64,000 nt of DNA from CAVQUE01 sp046290435 (GCA_046290435.1 JBKAGO010000042.1:62001-126000); one strand, 5' to 3'. Counted from the first letter of the stretch, positions 33,686 through 42,712 are shown. Notes: generated by a model not told the origin, from the letters alone. A program made the numbers and translations.

Positions 33686-34446
33686 TGGCATCGACCCACG
33701 CCGACGAGGGGCGCATGACCCTCGTCGACCATCTCAGCGAATTGCGCACCCGGATAATCCGAAGCGTCATCGCCATCGCCGCCGGCGCGATCGTCGGATG
33801 GTTCGCCTATTTCCAGATCATCGAATGGCTCCTGGAGCCCTACTGCGCTGCCACCGACAACGCCTGCGAGCTGCGTGTCTTCGACCCCCTCGAGGGCCTC
33901 TCGACCCGCATGCTCGTGGCCGGCTACGTCGGTATCGGCCTCGCCGTGCCGGTGTGGCTCTGGCAGGCGTGGCGGTTCATCGCACCCGGGCTCTATCCCC
34001 ACGAGCGCCGCTACGGCGCAGCGTTCGTCGGCCTCGGGGTCGTTCTGTTCGCGATGGGCGCCGCGCTCGCATTCTGGACGCTGCCCCGCGCCCTCCAGTT
34101 CCTGATCGAGATCGGCGGCGAGGACCTCATCACCGAGTTCCGGGCCCGGGCCTACATCGAGTTCGTCATCAAGATGATGCTGGCATTCGGCCTCGGCTTC
34201 GAGTTCCCCCTGCTTCTGGTGTTCCTGCAGATCCTGGGCATCGTCACGCCGCAGGACCTCACGAAGTACCGACGCCTCGCTCTGGTGGGCATCGTGATCC
34301 TGGTGGCGGTCATCACCCCCAGCGGCGATCCGGTCAGCCTGCTGGCGCTCGCCGGACCGATGTATCTCTTCTACGAGGGGGCCATCGTGTTCGGCAAGCT
34401 CCGTCTGCGCCGGCGCCGCCGCGCCGAGGCCCGTGCCGACGCCTGA
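33685..34446 (+). CDS. tatC: Twin-arginine translocase subunit TatC
   Basis: TatC is the receptor that binds the twin-arginine signal peptide. The 253-aa protein has the six-helix fold. Conserved markers are MTLVDHLSELRTRIIRS at the N-terminus, FDPLEGLSTRM, FIAPGLYPHERRY (the conserved first cytoplasmic loop region), FGLGFEFPLLLVFLQ and AVITPSGDPVSLLALAGPM. An Arg-rich tail ends the protein and overlaps helY by 14 bp. The tatC-helY order is conserved in actinobacteria. Confidence 0.95.
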   Translation: MASTHADEGRMTLVDHLSELRTRIIRSVIAIAAGAIVGWFAYFQIIEWLLEPYCAATDNACELRVFDPLEGLSTRMLVAGYVGIGLAVPVWLWQAWRFIAPGLYPHERRYGAAFVGLGVVLFAMGAALAFWTLPRALQFLIEIGGEDLITEFRARAYIEFVIKMMLAFGLGFEFPLLLVFLQILGIVTPQDLTKYRRLALVGIVILVAVITPSGDPVSLLALAGPMYLFYEGAIVFGKLRLRRRRRAEARADA

Positions 34447-37129
34447 CCCGACCGGCACCGCAGGGTCCGCCTTCACCCTCGATCCGTTCCAGCGCGAGGC
34501 CATCGGGCACCTCGACGCCGGGAGATCGGTCGTGGTGGCGGCCCCCACCGGCGCCGGCAAGACCGTCGTGGCCGAGCACGCGATCGCCCTGGAGCTCGCA
34601 GCGGGGCGCAAGGCGTTCTACACAACGCCCATCAAGGCGCTGTCGAACCAGAAGTACCGTGATTTCGCGCACCGGTGGGGATCGGCCAACGTCGGGCTGT
34701 TGACCGGCGACACCACCATCAACGGCGAGGCCCCTGTCGTGGTCATGACCACCGAGGTGCTCCGCAACATGTTGTACTCGTCGTCACCGACGCTGCGCCG
34801 CCTCGGCTGCGTCGTGCTCGACGAGGTCCACTATCTCCAGGACCCCTACCGGGGGCCGGTATGGGAGGAGGTGATCGTCCACAGCGCCCCCGAGGTACGG
34901 CTGGTCTGCCTGTCGGCGACCGTCTCCAACGCGGACGAGCTGACCCGCTGGATCAACGATGTCCGGGGACCGACCGAGCTGGTGGTCGAGACCACCCGAC
35001 CCGTCGATCTCACCAACCTCTTCATGGTCTCGGACCGTGACAGCGACCGAGCGCATCTCATCCCCACCCTGATCGACGGCCACGCGAACCCCGAGGGTCA
35101 CCGCTTCACCGACACCCCACGCGGCCGCGGCCGCGAGAAGTCCCGGCGCCAACGTCGCTATCGCACCCCCCGCCGCATCGAGGTACTCGAACGCCTGACC
35201 GACAAGGGTCTGCTCCCGGCGATCGTGTTCGTGTTCAGCCGAGCCGGCTGCGCCGAAGCCGCCGACGCCCTCGTCGCCGATGGCGTGATGCTCACCGACG
35301 ACGACGAACGCAGCGCCATCACAGAGATCGCCGAACGCCAGACAGCGCACCTCCGACCCTCCGAGCTCGATGTGTTGCGCTACGACACGTTCCTGCGCGG
35401 TCTGCAGCGCGGCATCGCAGCTCACCACGCCGGCATGGTCCCGGCCTTCAAGGAGGCCGTCGAGGAGTGCTTCGTCGCGGGGCTGGTCAAGCTGGTGTTC
35501 GCCACCGAGACGCTCGCGCTCGGGATCAACATGCCCGCGCGGGCCGTCGTCATCGAGCGACTCACGAAATTCAACGGTGACAGCCACCAGTTCCTGACAC
35601 CGCTCGAGTACACCCAACTCACCGGACGCGCCGGTCGGCGTGGCATCGACGATCAGGGCTTCGCGGTCGTGTTGTGGTCGCCGTATGTGACCTTCGACCA
35701 GGTCGCCGATCTGGCCTCGAGCCGGTCCTTCGGTCTGCGGTCGGTCTTCCGGCCGACCTACAACATGGCCATCAACCTGGTCCGCCTCCACGATCGTGAC
35801 GGCGCGCATCGTCTCCTCGACCGCTCCTTCGGTCAGTACCAGGCCGACGCCGATGTCGCCCGCCTCGACCGGCGCAGGCGGCGCCTACGCGAGGAGGTCG
35901 CAGGCCTCGAGGAGCAGTTGCGAGCCGCCGGCATCGATCCGGCGCGGGTCACCGCTTCCGGCCCCGGGAATCCCGCACAGCAGAGGCGAGGCGACGACGC
36001 CGAGCGTGAGTCCGATGGCGACACCGATGCCGATGCCGAGACCAGGCGTGGCATCGAGGCTGCGCTCGGGGCGCTGGTACCGGGCGATGTCGTCGCCGTG
36101 GGCCACGACGACGAACGCCGGCCAGGGGTCGTCGTGTCGGTCGGCTATCGCTCGGGAGGCGTGAAGGTCGGCCTGGTCGACCGCTCCGAGGTGTACGCCA
36201 CCTTCGGCGCCGACGACTTCGCAGCGGCCCCGACGCCCATCGGGCGGGTGCATCTCCCGACGCCGTATGCGCCGAACGATCCGTCGTTCCACCACGATGT
36301 CGCCCGCACCCTGGTCCGGACCCGCCTCAAGAAGCGGCGAGGGCCATCACCGGAGGAGAGCGGCGACAAGCGGAACCGTCGGCGGGGGAGCGGGGGCGAT
36401 CAGCCGAGCCGACGCGAGGGCGCGGCGCTCGCCGACGCACGGCGCCGTCTGGCCGCCGTCGAGCAGAGGATCGGTGGCCGATCGAGCCGACTGGCTCGGC
36501 AGTTCGACGACATCGTCGGGGTGCTGGGCATGCTCGGGTACGTGTCGGACTGGTCGCCGACCGCACGCGGCGACGTCCTGGCCGGCATCTTCCACGAGTG
36601 CGACCTGGCCATCGCCGAGGCGTTGCACCGAGGCCTGTTCGATGGCCTCGGCGTCGCCGAGACCGCGGCCCTGTGCTCGTGTTTCACCTACGAACAGCGC
36701 GGGCCCGAACCGTCGGTGGCCCCCCGTATCCGCTCCCGTGACCTGCGCGAGCGTCTTGGGCGGCTCGAGGCGATCGTGGCCGAGCTACGCGACCTCGAGG
36801 CCACCGCCGGGGTGCGCCTCACCCGAGAGCTCGACACCGGCTTCATGAGCGCCGCTGCCGGTTGGGCGGGCGGCGACGATCTGGCCGAGGTCCTCGACGA
36901 CGAGGAGCTCAGCCCGGGCGACTTCGTCCGCCAGGTGCGCCAGCTCGTCGACGTCTTGCATCAGATCGCCACGGTCGCTCCGGATCGACGGACCCGCTCC
37001 ACGGCCCGCGCTGCCGCGGAGGCCATCAACCGAGGCGTGATCGTCGCGACGGGCGTCGAAGCCGAGACCGACGACGAGAGCGACGATGGCGGCGGCCGCG
37101 GCCGACCCGTCGCACCCGAGCCGTCGTGA
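34433..37129 (+). CDS. helY: HelY: Ski2-like DExH RNA helicase
   Basis: HelY is a superfamily 2 ATP-dependent helicase related to Ski2/Mtr4. The 898-aa protein has Walker A APTGAGKT near residue 40, the DEVH box in VVLDEVHYLQD, motif III LSATVSN, and motif VI LTGRAGRRGIDDQGF. The long C-terminal half with a coiled coil and DSHCT-like part (RAVRQLVDVLHQI region) is typical of the family. The GTG start at 34433 lies inside tatC. A low-complexity RRG/DRK-rich insert sits around residues 620-680. Confidence 0.94.
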   Translation: MPTPDPTGTAGSAFTLDPFQREAIGHLDAGRSVVVAAPTGAGKTVVAEHAIALELAAGRKAFYTTPIKALSNQKYRDFAHRWGSANVGLLTGDTTINGEAPVVVMTTEVLRNMLYSSSPTLRRLGCVVLDEVHYLQDPYRGPVWEEVIVHSAPEVRLVCLSATVSNADELTRWINDVRGPTELVVETTRPVDLTNLFMVSDRDSDRAHLIPTLIDGHANPEGHRFTDTPRGRGREKSRRQRRYRTPRRIEVLERLTDKGLLPAIVFVFSRAGCAEAADALVADGVMLTDDDERSAITEIAERQTAHLRPSELDVLRYDTFLRGLQRGIAAHHAGMVPAFKEAVEECFVAGLVKLVFATETLALGINMPARAVVIERLTKFNGDSHQFLTPLEYTQLTGRAGRRGIDDQGFAVVLWSPYVTFDQVADLASSRSFGLRSVFRPTYNMAINLVRLHDRDGAHRLLDRSFGQYQADADVARLDRRRRRLREEVAGLEEQLRAAGIDPARVTASGPGNPAQQRRGDDAERESDGDTDADAETRRGIEAALGALVPGDVVAVGHDDERRPGVVVSVGYRSGGVKVGLVDRSEVYATFGADDFAAAPTPIGRVHLPTPYAPNDPSFHHDVARTLVRTRLKKRRGPSPEESGDKRNRRRGSGGDQPSRREGAALADARRRLAAVEQRIGGRSSRLARQFDDIVGVLGMLGYVSDWSPTARGDVLAGIFHECDLAIAEALHRGLFDGLGVAETAALCSCFTYEQRGPEPSVAPRIRSRDLRERLGRLEAIVAELRDLEATAGVRLTRELDTGFMSAAAGWAGGDDLAEVLDDEELSPGDFVRQVRQLVDVLHQIATVAPDRRTRSTARAAAEAINRGVIVATGVEAETDDESDDGGGRGRPVAPEPS

Positions 37130-37752
37130 TCCGCCCGGGCGAGGAGTGGGGCGAGCTCGCAGAGATCCCGTCCGACACGCCGGTGGTCACCGGTGACGCT
37201 GCGCTGGCCGACTTCGTGCGCGAAGCCGATGCCGCCTTCGCAGGCGATGATTCCGACCTCCTTCCGCTCGTGGCGCTCGCCGGGGGAGACCTGTGCCGGA
37301 CACTGGGTGGGCGCGGCGACGTGGACGCCCGCCTCGGCGAGATCGGCCCCATCGCTGCGGTCGACATCGGCCGTGCGCGCCTCGACGACGACGTCGAGGT
37401 CCTCTTCGTCGCCCATCTCGTCGCCCGACGTCCGCTGTGGCGGGGGTCCTTCGCCGTCGTGATGAATGCTGGTTTCCTCGGACCGCTCCGGCTGGCTCCC
37501 CGCGGACACCCCGGCGATGGACGCTTCGACCTCACCGAGGGCTCGCTGCCGTGGCGCGAACGCCTCATCGCCCGCAACCGGGCCCGCACCGGCGACCATC
37601 TTCCCCATCCCGGGTTGCGGACCCGGCGCATCGCAGCGGCACGACTCGACCTCGACAGGCCCATGGACGTCCATGTCGACGGGCGACGACACCGAAAGGC
37701 GCACAGCATCGACATCAGCCGCCATCCCCGACGCGTCCTCGTCGCCGTATGA
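37126..37752 (+). CDS. Lipid/diacylglycerol-kinase-like protein lacking most of the catalytic N-domain
   Basis: The C-terminal part of this 208-aa protein matches the C-domain of DAGK/YegS-type lipid kinases: VVMNAGFLGPLRLAPRGHPGDG then RFDLTEG, and further on HLPHPGLRTRR and PMDVHVDGRRHRK. The usual N-terminal GGDGT nucleotide-binding domain is much reduced; only LAGGDLCRTLGG recalls it. The GTG start overlaps the helY stop (GTGA). A gene of this type after helY is often annotated diacylglycerol kinase in actinobacteria. Activity is doubtful. Confidence 0.6.
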   Translation: MIRPGEEWGELAEIPSDTPVVTGDAALADFVREADAAFAGDDSDLLPLVALAGGDLCRTLGGRGDVDARLGEIGPIAAVDIGRARLDDDVEVLFVAHLVARRPLWRGSFAVVMNAGFLGPLRLAPRGHPGDGRFDLTEGSLPWRERLIARNRARTGDHLPHPGLRTRRIAAARLDLDRPMDVHVDGRRHRKAHSIDISRHPRRVLVAV

Positions 37753-37808
37753 GCGAGCATCGGGACAGGATCCCTCGACCGATCCCCGCTACGACCCGAC
37801 GCGCGGCC

Positions 37809-37814
37809 TACCCT
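37809..37814 (+). promoter_or_regulatory. -10 box for thyX (leaderless type)
   Basis: TACCCT ends 8 nt before the GTG start of thyX at 37823, with no ribosome site between. Confidence 0.4.
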
Positions 37815-37822
37815 TGCGCCCC

Positions 37823-39433
37823 GTGAGCGTCTACGTCGCCGAGCAGTGGACCGACGAGGAGTCCGACGTCCTCCGCCGGTACTTCACCAACCTCGACCAG
37901 CCCGTCTTCGCGCTCGTCAACCTGCCGGAGGTCGTGAAGGGCGCGCTCTTCGCCCGGTACAGCCGCTCCTCGAAGAGCCTTCGCCGTCTCTTCCTCGACG
38001 AATTCCTCGGCGATCTCGACATCAGCGGCGACGCGTCGATCGATGCCACCATCGGCCTCTCCCACGCCGAGACGCTCTACCACCGCATCTTCTTCGAGTA
38101 CGGCGACGACTCGGTGGCCCAGCTCGGCGGCGTCCATCTCGCATGCGAGCAGGCTTCGAACCTGCTGACCAAGGTGCTCGAGTGGGGGCGCCTGATGAGC
38201 TACCTCGAACAGTCGACGCGCTACATCGCCTACGACAGCCGCATCGGCGGCAGGTATCGCTACTACCGCGATCCCGAGGTGCTGCGTTCCCAGATCGGTA
38301 CGCGCTATGTGGGCGACATGGACCGCATCTTCGACACCTACGGCGAGATGATCGCCCCGATGCAGGACTACGTCCGCACGCTGTTCCCCAAGCATGCCGA
38401 CGACTCGGACCTGGTGTACCGCCAGGCGGTCAAGGCCAAGGCGTTCGATGCGCTGCGCGGTCTGCTCCCGGCGGCCGCCGTCTCGAACGTCGGCATCTAC
38501 GGAACCGGCCAGGCCTACGAGGCCCTCCTGCTGCGCATGCGGGCCCATGCGCTGCCCGAGGCCCGCTACTACGCCGACCTCATGCTCAGCGAACTCCGTA
38601 AGGTCATCCCATCGTTCCTCGAGCGCGTCGACCGGCCCGATCGCGGCGGCGTCTGGGCCGAGTACCTCGAGGCCACCCGTGAGGACACCCGCGAGCTCGT
38701 CGGCGCGCTGCTCCCCGAGGGCACCGTCGCCGAGGCCGCGCCGCTCGTGTCGCTGGTCGACTTCGATCCCGACGCCGAGATCAAGATGATCGCGTCGATG
38801 ATGTACCCCGCCTCGCATCTGCCCGAAGCCCAGATCGAACGCGCGGTGCGTGCCATGGGAGTCGAGGATCGCCTCGCCGTGGCCCGGGCCTACGTCGGCG
38901 ATCGCACCAACCGTCGGCACAAGCCCGGCCGGGCCCTCGAACGGCCCTTCTACCGCTTCGACGTCCTGGTCGACTACGGCGCCTTCCGCGATCTCCAGCG
39001 ACACCGGATGCTCACCATCGACTGGCAGCAGCTCAGCCCCTACCACGGCTACACGCGTCCGGAGCTGGTCGATGCCGCCGGCATGACCGATCGCTTCGAC
39101 GAGGCCATGGAGCGTTCGGCAGCGCTGCACGACGTGCTGGCCGAGGACTTTCCCGACCAGGCCGCGTATGCGGTGGCGCTGGCGTACCGGATCCGGTTCT
39201 CGATGAACGTCAATGCCCGCGAGGCCATGCACCTGATCGAGTTGCGGACCACGCCCCAGGGCCACCCGTCCTACCGCGAGGTGGGCCAGGAGATGCACCG
39301 CCTCATCGCAGAGGAGGCAGGGCATCGGGTGATCGCGGAGATGATGCGTTTCGTCGATCACTCCGACCAGACGGACCTCGAACGTCTCCAGAGTGAGCGC
39401 AACGCCGCGGCTCGCCGCGAAAGCGCCACCTGA
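37823..39433 (+). CDS. thyX: Flavin-dependent thymidylate synthase, double-length ThyX
   Basis: ThyX makes dTMP from dUMP with FAD and methylene-tetrahydrofolate. Usual ThyX proteins have 220-260 residues; this one has 536 and holds two ThyX-like halves. The N-half carries EWGRLMSYLEQSTRY (120-134), which keeps the SxxxxSxRY part of the ThyX motif but has lost RH. The C-half carries QRHRMLTIDWQQLSPYHGY with the RHR at 393-395, but lacks the second part. EEAGHRVIAEMMRFVDHSDQ near the end is helical. The GTG start follows a TACCCT box. No thyA is seen nearby. Confidence 0.9.
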   Translation: MSVYVAEQWTDEESDVLRRYFTNLDQPVFALVNLPEVVKGALFARYSRSSKSLRRLFLDEFLGDLDISGDASIDATIGLSHAETLYHRIFFEYGDDSVAQLGGVHLACEQASNLLTKVLEWGRLMSYLEQSTRYIAYDSRIGGRYRYYRDPEVLRSQIGTRYVGDMDRIFDTYGEMIAPMQDYVRTLFPKHADDSDLVYRQAVKAKAFDALRGLLPAAAVSNVGIYGTGQAYEALLLRMRAHALPEARYYADLMLSELRKVIPSFLERVDRPDRGGVWAEYLEATREDTRELVGALLPEGTVAEAAPLVSLVDFDPDAEIKMIASMMYPASHLPEAQIERAVRAMGVEDRLAVARAYVGDRTNRRHKPGRALERPFYRFDVLVDYGAFRDLQRHRMLTIDWQQLSPYHGYTRPELVDAAGMTDRFDEAMERSAALHDVLAEDFPDQAAYAVALAYRIRFSMNVNAREAMHLIELRTTPQGHPSYREVGQEMHRLIAEEAGHRVIAEMMRFVDHSDQTDLERLQSERNAAARRESAT

Positions 39434-39602
39434 CCACAGCCGCAGCCGAGGCACGCTGTCGGGCAGACCGGGGAAGGGCTGCGCGTGCCAGGCCAATCGT
39501 CGCCACGAGCTTCCGCTGTCGTGTTGGCGATGATGATGAAGTTGTTGCCGTGGCCCCTGTGGTTGGAGTACGGTTTGCCCGCTGCGGGCGGCAGGCAGGT
39601 TC

Positions 39603-40559
39603 ATGCATCCTCCGATTCTCGGTCGTCCAGCGGGCGGTGGCCCCCGGCACGCTCGTGCAGCATCCACGCCGGGCCATCTGCGCCCGCAGCGACCTCGCCG
39701 CTTCCGACGACGCGTCGCGCTGCTGGTCGCCCTGCTCGTCGTTCCGACCGCGGCGACGGTGTCAGATGTGACCGGTCACCCCATCGCCGCCGACGAGAAC
39801 CCCTCGCTGCACAGCGCCGTACCGGCTGCCACCCTGCGGTCAACGCCCGGCGTGGACGTGCCGAGCCTCCATGGCTCTGCGACCACGCCCGATCCGGCCA
39901 CGGCACCACCGACCGAGCTCGTCACCGCAGCTGCGGGCGAGACCATCTGGTCCATCGCCGAGCGCAACGGCGTGGCGCCCGGTCTCCTTCTGCGACACAA
40001 CCGTGACGTCCACGCCGGGCTCACAGGCGCCGTCGATGCATTGGCCTCCGGGCAGCCCCTGGAGCAGTCCGAGGTGCTGGTGCTGCCCGTGCAGGCCCAG
40101 CGCGGCGAGCGGCGGAGCACCGCCGACGCGCCGAGCGGCAGCGACGGGCCGATCATCGACGATCCCGATCTCGCAGCTCTCGAACCGGTCTTCGACCGTT
40201 GGGCGGACCACTTCGGGGTCCCACGCGATCTCCTGAAGGCGCTCGCGTGGGTCGAATCTGGCTGGAACAACGACACCCGGTCCGCAGGCGGCGGCATCGG
40301 CATCGGTCGCCTCCAGCCGCTGCGGGCCCAGTACCTCGCAGAACACGTCGCCGGAATGGCCCTCGATCCTGCGGTCGCGGTGGACAACATCGCACTGACC
40401 GCGGCCCAACTGCGCGTCCTGCTCGACGACACACCCGACGTCCGAAGCGCCGTCGCAGCTCACCGACAAGGCATCACCGACACCCGACTCTCCGGCGTCG
40501 ATCCGATGCTCGACGGCTATGTGGAAGCAGTGTTGACGCTCCGGCTGCGTTTCGCGTGA
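39603..40559 (+). CDS. Exported LysM plus transglycosylase-like (SLT) protein
   Basis: The 318-aa protein begins with a basic stretch and a hydrophobic helix (VALLVALLVVPTAATVSDV, about residues 38-56) that is a signal peptide or anchor. A LysM peptidoglycan-binding domain follows (AAGETIWSIAERNGVAPGLLLRHN, about 112-160). The C-terminal domain resembles lytic transglycosylase SLT: LLKALAWVESGWNNDTRSAGGGIGIGRLQP contains the catalytic Glu in WVESGW. It probably cuts glycan strands outside the cell. The 169-bp gap upstream (39434-39602) has no clear promoter. Confidence 0.85.
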   Translation: MHPPILGRPAGGGPRHARAASTPGHLRPQRPRRFRRRVALLVALLVVPTAATVSDVTGHPIAADENPSLHSAVPAATLRSTPGVDVPSLHGSATTPDPATAPPTELVTAAAGETIWSIAERNGVAPGLLLRHNRDVHAGLTGAVDALASGQPLEQSEVLVLPVQAQRGERRSTADAPSGSDGPIIDDPDLAALEPVFDRWADHFGVPRDLLKALAWVESGWNNDTRSAGGGIGIGRLQPLRAQYLAEHVAGMALDPAVAVDNIALTAAQLRVLLDDTPDVRSAVAAHRQGITDTRLSGVDPMLDGYVEAVLTLRLRFA

Positions 40560-40681
40560 GCGGCCACGGGGCACCACGCCACAACAATCGTCGGAGCGTG
40601 CCGCCGCAGGACTGACGGTTTGGCTACAGTCCGCCTGACCGGGCGGCAGCGCGGCGGCGTCGCATCCGAGCGTCGGCCGCG

Positions 40682-40687
40682 TATGCT
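40682..40687 (+). promoter_or_regulatory. -10 box for the acidic protein operon
   Basis: TATGCT lies 30 nt upstream of the ATG at 40718, with AGAGGA as ribosome site between. Confidence 0.4.
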
Positions 40688-40717
40688 CCGGCGCTGAACA
40701 CCGACCAGAGGACCACG

Positions 40718-41209
40718 ATGGCCGAAGACGATCTTCCCGACGACGCGATCGACCCCGATCTCGACGACGACGCCGATCTCGACGACGACGCCGACCTGGA
40801 CCTCGACGACGACCTCGACCTCGACGACGACCTCGACGATGATCTGGCCGACGACGAGGACGAAGACGAAGACGACGAGGACGCCGAGGCGCCGGCAAAG
40901 CGCGTCAAGGCAGACGAGGACGAGGACGACGACGAGGTCGATCCCGACGATGTCGAGGCCGACCTCGACACCATCTTGAAGGATCGCATCGCCGCCGGCG
41001 ACGACGAAGAAGAAGAAGAGGAAGAGGACGAGACCCAGCCGGTCAAGAAGCCTCCACCCGGTGAGGTCACCGACGTCGCGCCCAAGCGCGACGACGAATG
41101 GCTCTGCGAGGGCTGCTTCCTCATCGTGAGTCCGAGCCAGTTCGGCCGCCGGTCCAACCCTCAGTGTCCTTCGGGAGAGGACCCCTGCCCGTCGCTCGCT
41201 CGACTCTGA
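40718..41209 (+). CDS. Highly acidic protein with C-terminal zinc-ribbon (DUF4193-like)
   Basis: The first 110 of 163 residues are almost pure Asp/Glu low complexity, encoded by GAC/GAG repeats. The last 35 residues form a small Cys motif, EWLCEGCFLIVSPSQFG with further Cys in NPQCPSGEDPC. This end resembles DUF4193 proteins of actinobacteria, which carry a similar C-terminal CxxC(F)LV motif after an acidic part. A TATGCT box and AGAGGA ribosome site precede it. The stop overlaps the next start (TGATG). Function unknown; nucleic-acid-mimic or RNA polymerase-binding roles are only guesses. Confidence 0.75.
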   Translation: MAEDDLPDDAIDPDLDDDADLDDDADLDLDDDLDLDDDLDDDLADDEDEDEDDEDAEAPAKRVKADEDEDDDEVDPDDVEADLDTILKDRIAAGDDEEEEEEEDETQPVKKPPPGEVTDVAPKRDDEWLCEGCFLIVSPSQFGRRSNPQCPSGEDPCPSLARL

Positions 41210-41802
41210 TGCCCGCTGACGACACCGACGCCGATGGCTCCAGCCTCTGGAGCAGTCTGGCCGATCTGGTCGTGTACGCGCCGATCGGGCTCACCCTCGA
41301 CGCTCAGGATCTGGCACCGGATCTGGCCCGTCGGGGCCGTCAGCACACCGCAGCAGCGCGACGCATCGGCGAGTTCGCCGTGAAGGCGGGCATGCGCCGC
41401 CTCGACGAACTCGTCACGGCGCTCGATCCTTCGAGGTCCGAGAGCACCCCTGGTACCGCCGACACGAACGTCGCCCCAGCGACCGGGGTCGCCGAAGCAG
41501 TGGTCGCTCGGTCGGACACCGCAGTGGCTGCAGCCGAGGACGGCCAGCCGCTCGACACCGCCCGGACGGCCGCCACCGACCAACCGCTCGACGAAGCGCC
41601 ACCGGCCCTCGACGAGGAGCCGCCGTCGGGCGAAGCGGTCGAACTCGCCATTCCGGACTACGACCTGCTGGCCGCATCCCAGGTGGTCAAGCGTCTCGAC
41701 GGACTCGACCCCGATCAGCTCGATGCGATCCGTCGCCACGAGGAGTCGGGTCGGGGCCGGCGCACCATCCTGCACAAGATCACCCGGCTCCAGGCCGGAT
41801 GA
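41209..41802 (+). CDS. Conserved actinobacterial protein (lipid droplet-associated-like)
   Basis: The 197-aa protein has a helical N-terminal part (LADLVVYAPIGLTLDAQDLAPDLARRG) that could lie on a membrane or lipid surface. A disordered Ala/Asp/Glu/Pro middle follows. The C-terminal motif is DYDLLAASQVVKRLDGLD followed by HEESGRGRRTILHKITRL. This C-motif recurs in actinobacterial proteins annotated lipid droplet-associated. It starts by TGATG overlap and ends by ATGA overlap, deep in an operon of four genes. Confidence 0.6.
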   Translation: MPADDTDADGSSLWSSLADLVVYAPIGLTLDAQDLAPDLARRGRQHTAAARRIGEFAVKAGMRRLDELVTALDPSRSESTPGTADTNVAPATGVAEAVVARSDTAVAAAEDGQPLDTARTAATDQPLDEAPPALDEEPPSGEAVELAIPDYDLLAASQVVKRLDGLDPDQLDAIRRHEESGRGRRTILHKITRLQAG

Positions 41803-42299
41803 TCGATCGCATGGACGTCACGGCGCGCGCGGCAGAACCAGCGGAAGTGGCGGCGGTCGCCTCCCTCGTCCGGGAAGGTAGGGCAGGTCTCGGCGAGCAG
41901 CGCGGCGGTGCACTGTGGCTGGCTCGCCAGGCCATCCGTGAGCCCCTCGACGACGCAGTGGCGGCCATGATCGAAGCGGACACCGCCTGTGTCATGGTCG
42001 GATGCATCGATGCCGAGCCGCTCGGCGTCCTGCTCGCGGACATCGACCTCGACTGGGCCACATCCGAAGCCGTCCTGGCGACCGTTCGTGAGCTGTTCGT
42101 CGTTGCGGAGGCCCGCGGCGTCGGGCTCGGCGAGGCCATGATGAACGCCACCATCGATTGGGCGACCGAACGCGGCTGCGTCGGGATCGACGGCTATGCG
42201 CTGCCCGGGGACCGGGCGACGAAGAACTTCTTCGAGACCTTCGGTCTGGTGGCCCGCGGCATCGTCGTCCACAAGCGCCTGGGAGCCCCACCATCGTGA
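41799..42299 (+). CDS. GNAT-family N-acetyltransferase
   Basis: The 166-aa protein has the GNAT acetyl-CoA motif in LFVVAEARGVGLGEAMMNATIDWATERG, where ARGVGLG stands for R/QxxGxG. FFETFGLVARGIVVHKRL at the end is the typical final strand. The substrate is unknown. ATGA and GTGA overlaps join it to both neighbours. Confidence 0.85.
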   Translation: MIDRMDVTARAAEPAEVAAVASLVREGRAGLGEQRGGALWLARQAIREPLDDAVAAMIEADTACVMVGCIDAEPLGVLLADIDLDWATSEAVLATVRELFVVAEARGVGLGEAMMNATIDWATERGCVGIDGYALPGDRATKNFFETFGLVARGIVVHKRLGAPPS

Positions 42300-42712
42300 G
42301 CGATGCTCCGACCGCCCGGCCCCAGTTGTGCGTGGGTGCCGTGGCGGTCGACGGCGACCGCCTGTTGTTGATCCGCCGGGCGACGCCGCCCGAGGCAGGT
42401 CGCTGGTCGTTGCCCGGCGGCCGTGTGGAGCCGGGCGAGACCATGGCAGAGGCCGTCGTGCGCGAAATCCGCGAAGAGACCGGTCTCGAGGTCGTCTGTG
42501 ATCGGTTGATCGGCTGGGTTGAACGGATCGGACCCGCTGGTCACTTCGTGATCTTCGACTTCGCGGTGATCGTGATGGGCTCGCACGACCTCACCGCCGG
42601 CACCGACGCGTCAGAGGCCGTGTGGACCCCGCTGTGGGAGGTCACCGAGATCGACCTCGTCGAGGGTCTGTTGGATTTCCTGGCCGACCACGGGATCGTC
42701 GAGACGATCTGA
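42296..42712 (+). CDS. NUDIX hydrolase
   Basis: The 138-aa protein contains a full Nudix box: GGRVEPGETMAEAVVREIREETG, with the metal-binding REIREE. It hydrolyses a nucleoside diphosphate linked to another group. The short length and LCVGAVAVDGDRLLLIRRAT start resemble ADP-ribose or MutT-like enzymes. The GTG start overlaps the GNAT stop. It ends the plus-strand operon and is convergent with the repeat-rich gene. Confidence 0.92.
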   Translation: MSDAPTARPQLCVGAVAVDGDRLLLIRRATPPEAGRWSLPGGRVEPGETMAEAVVREIREETGLEVVCDRLIGWVERIGPAGHFVIFDFAVIVMGSHDLTAGTDASEAVWTPLWEVTEIDLVEGLLDFLADHGIVETI

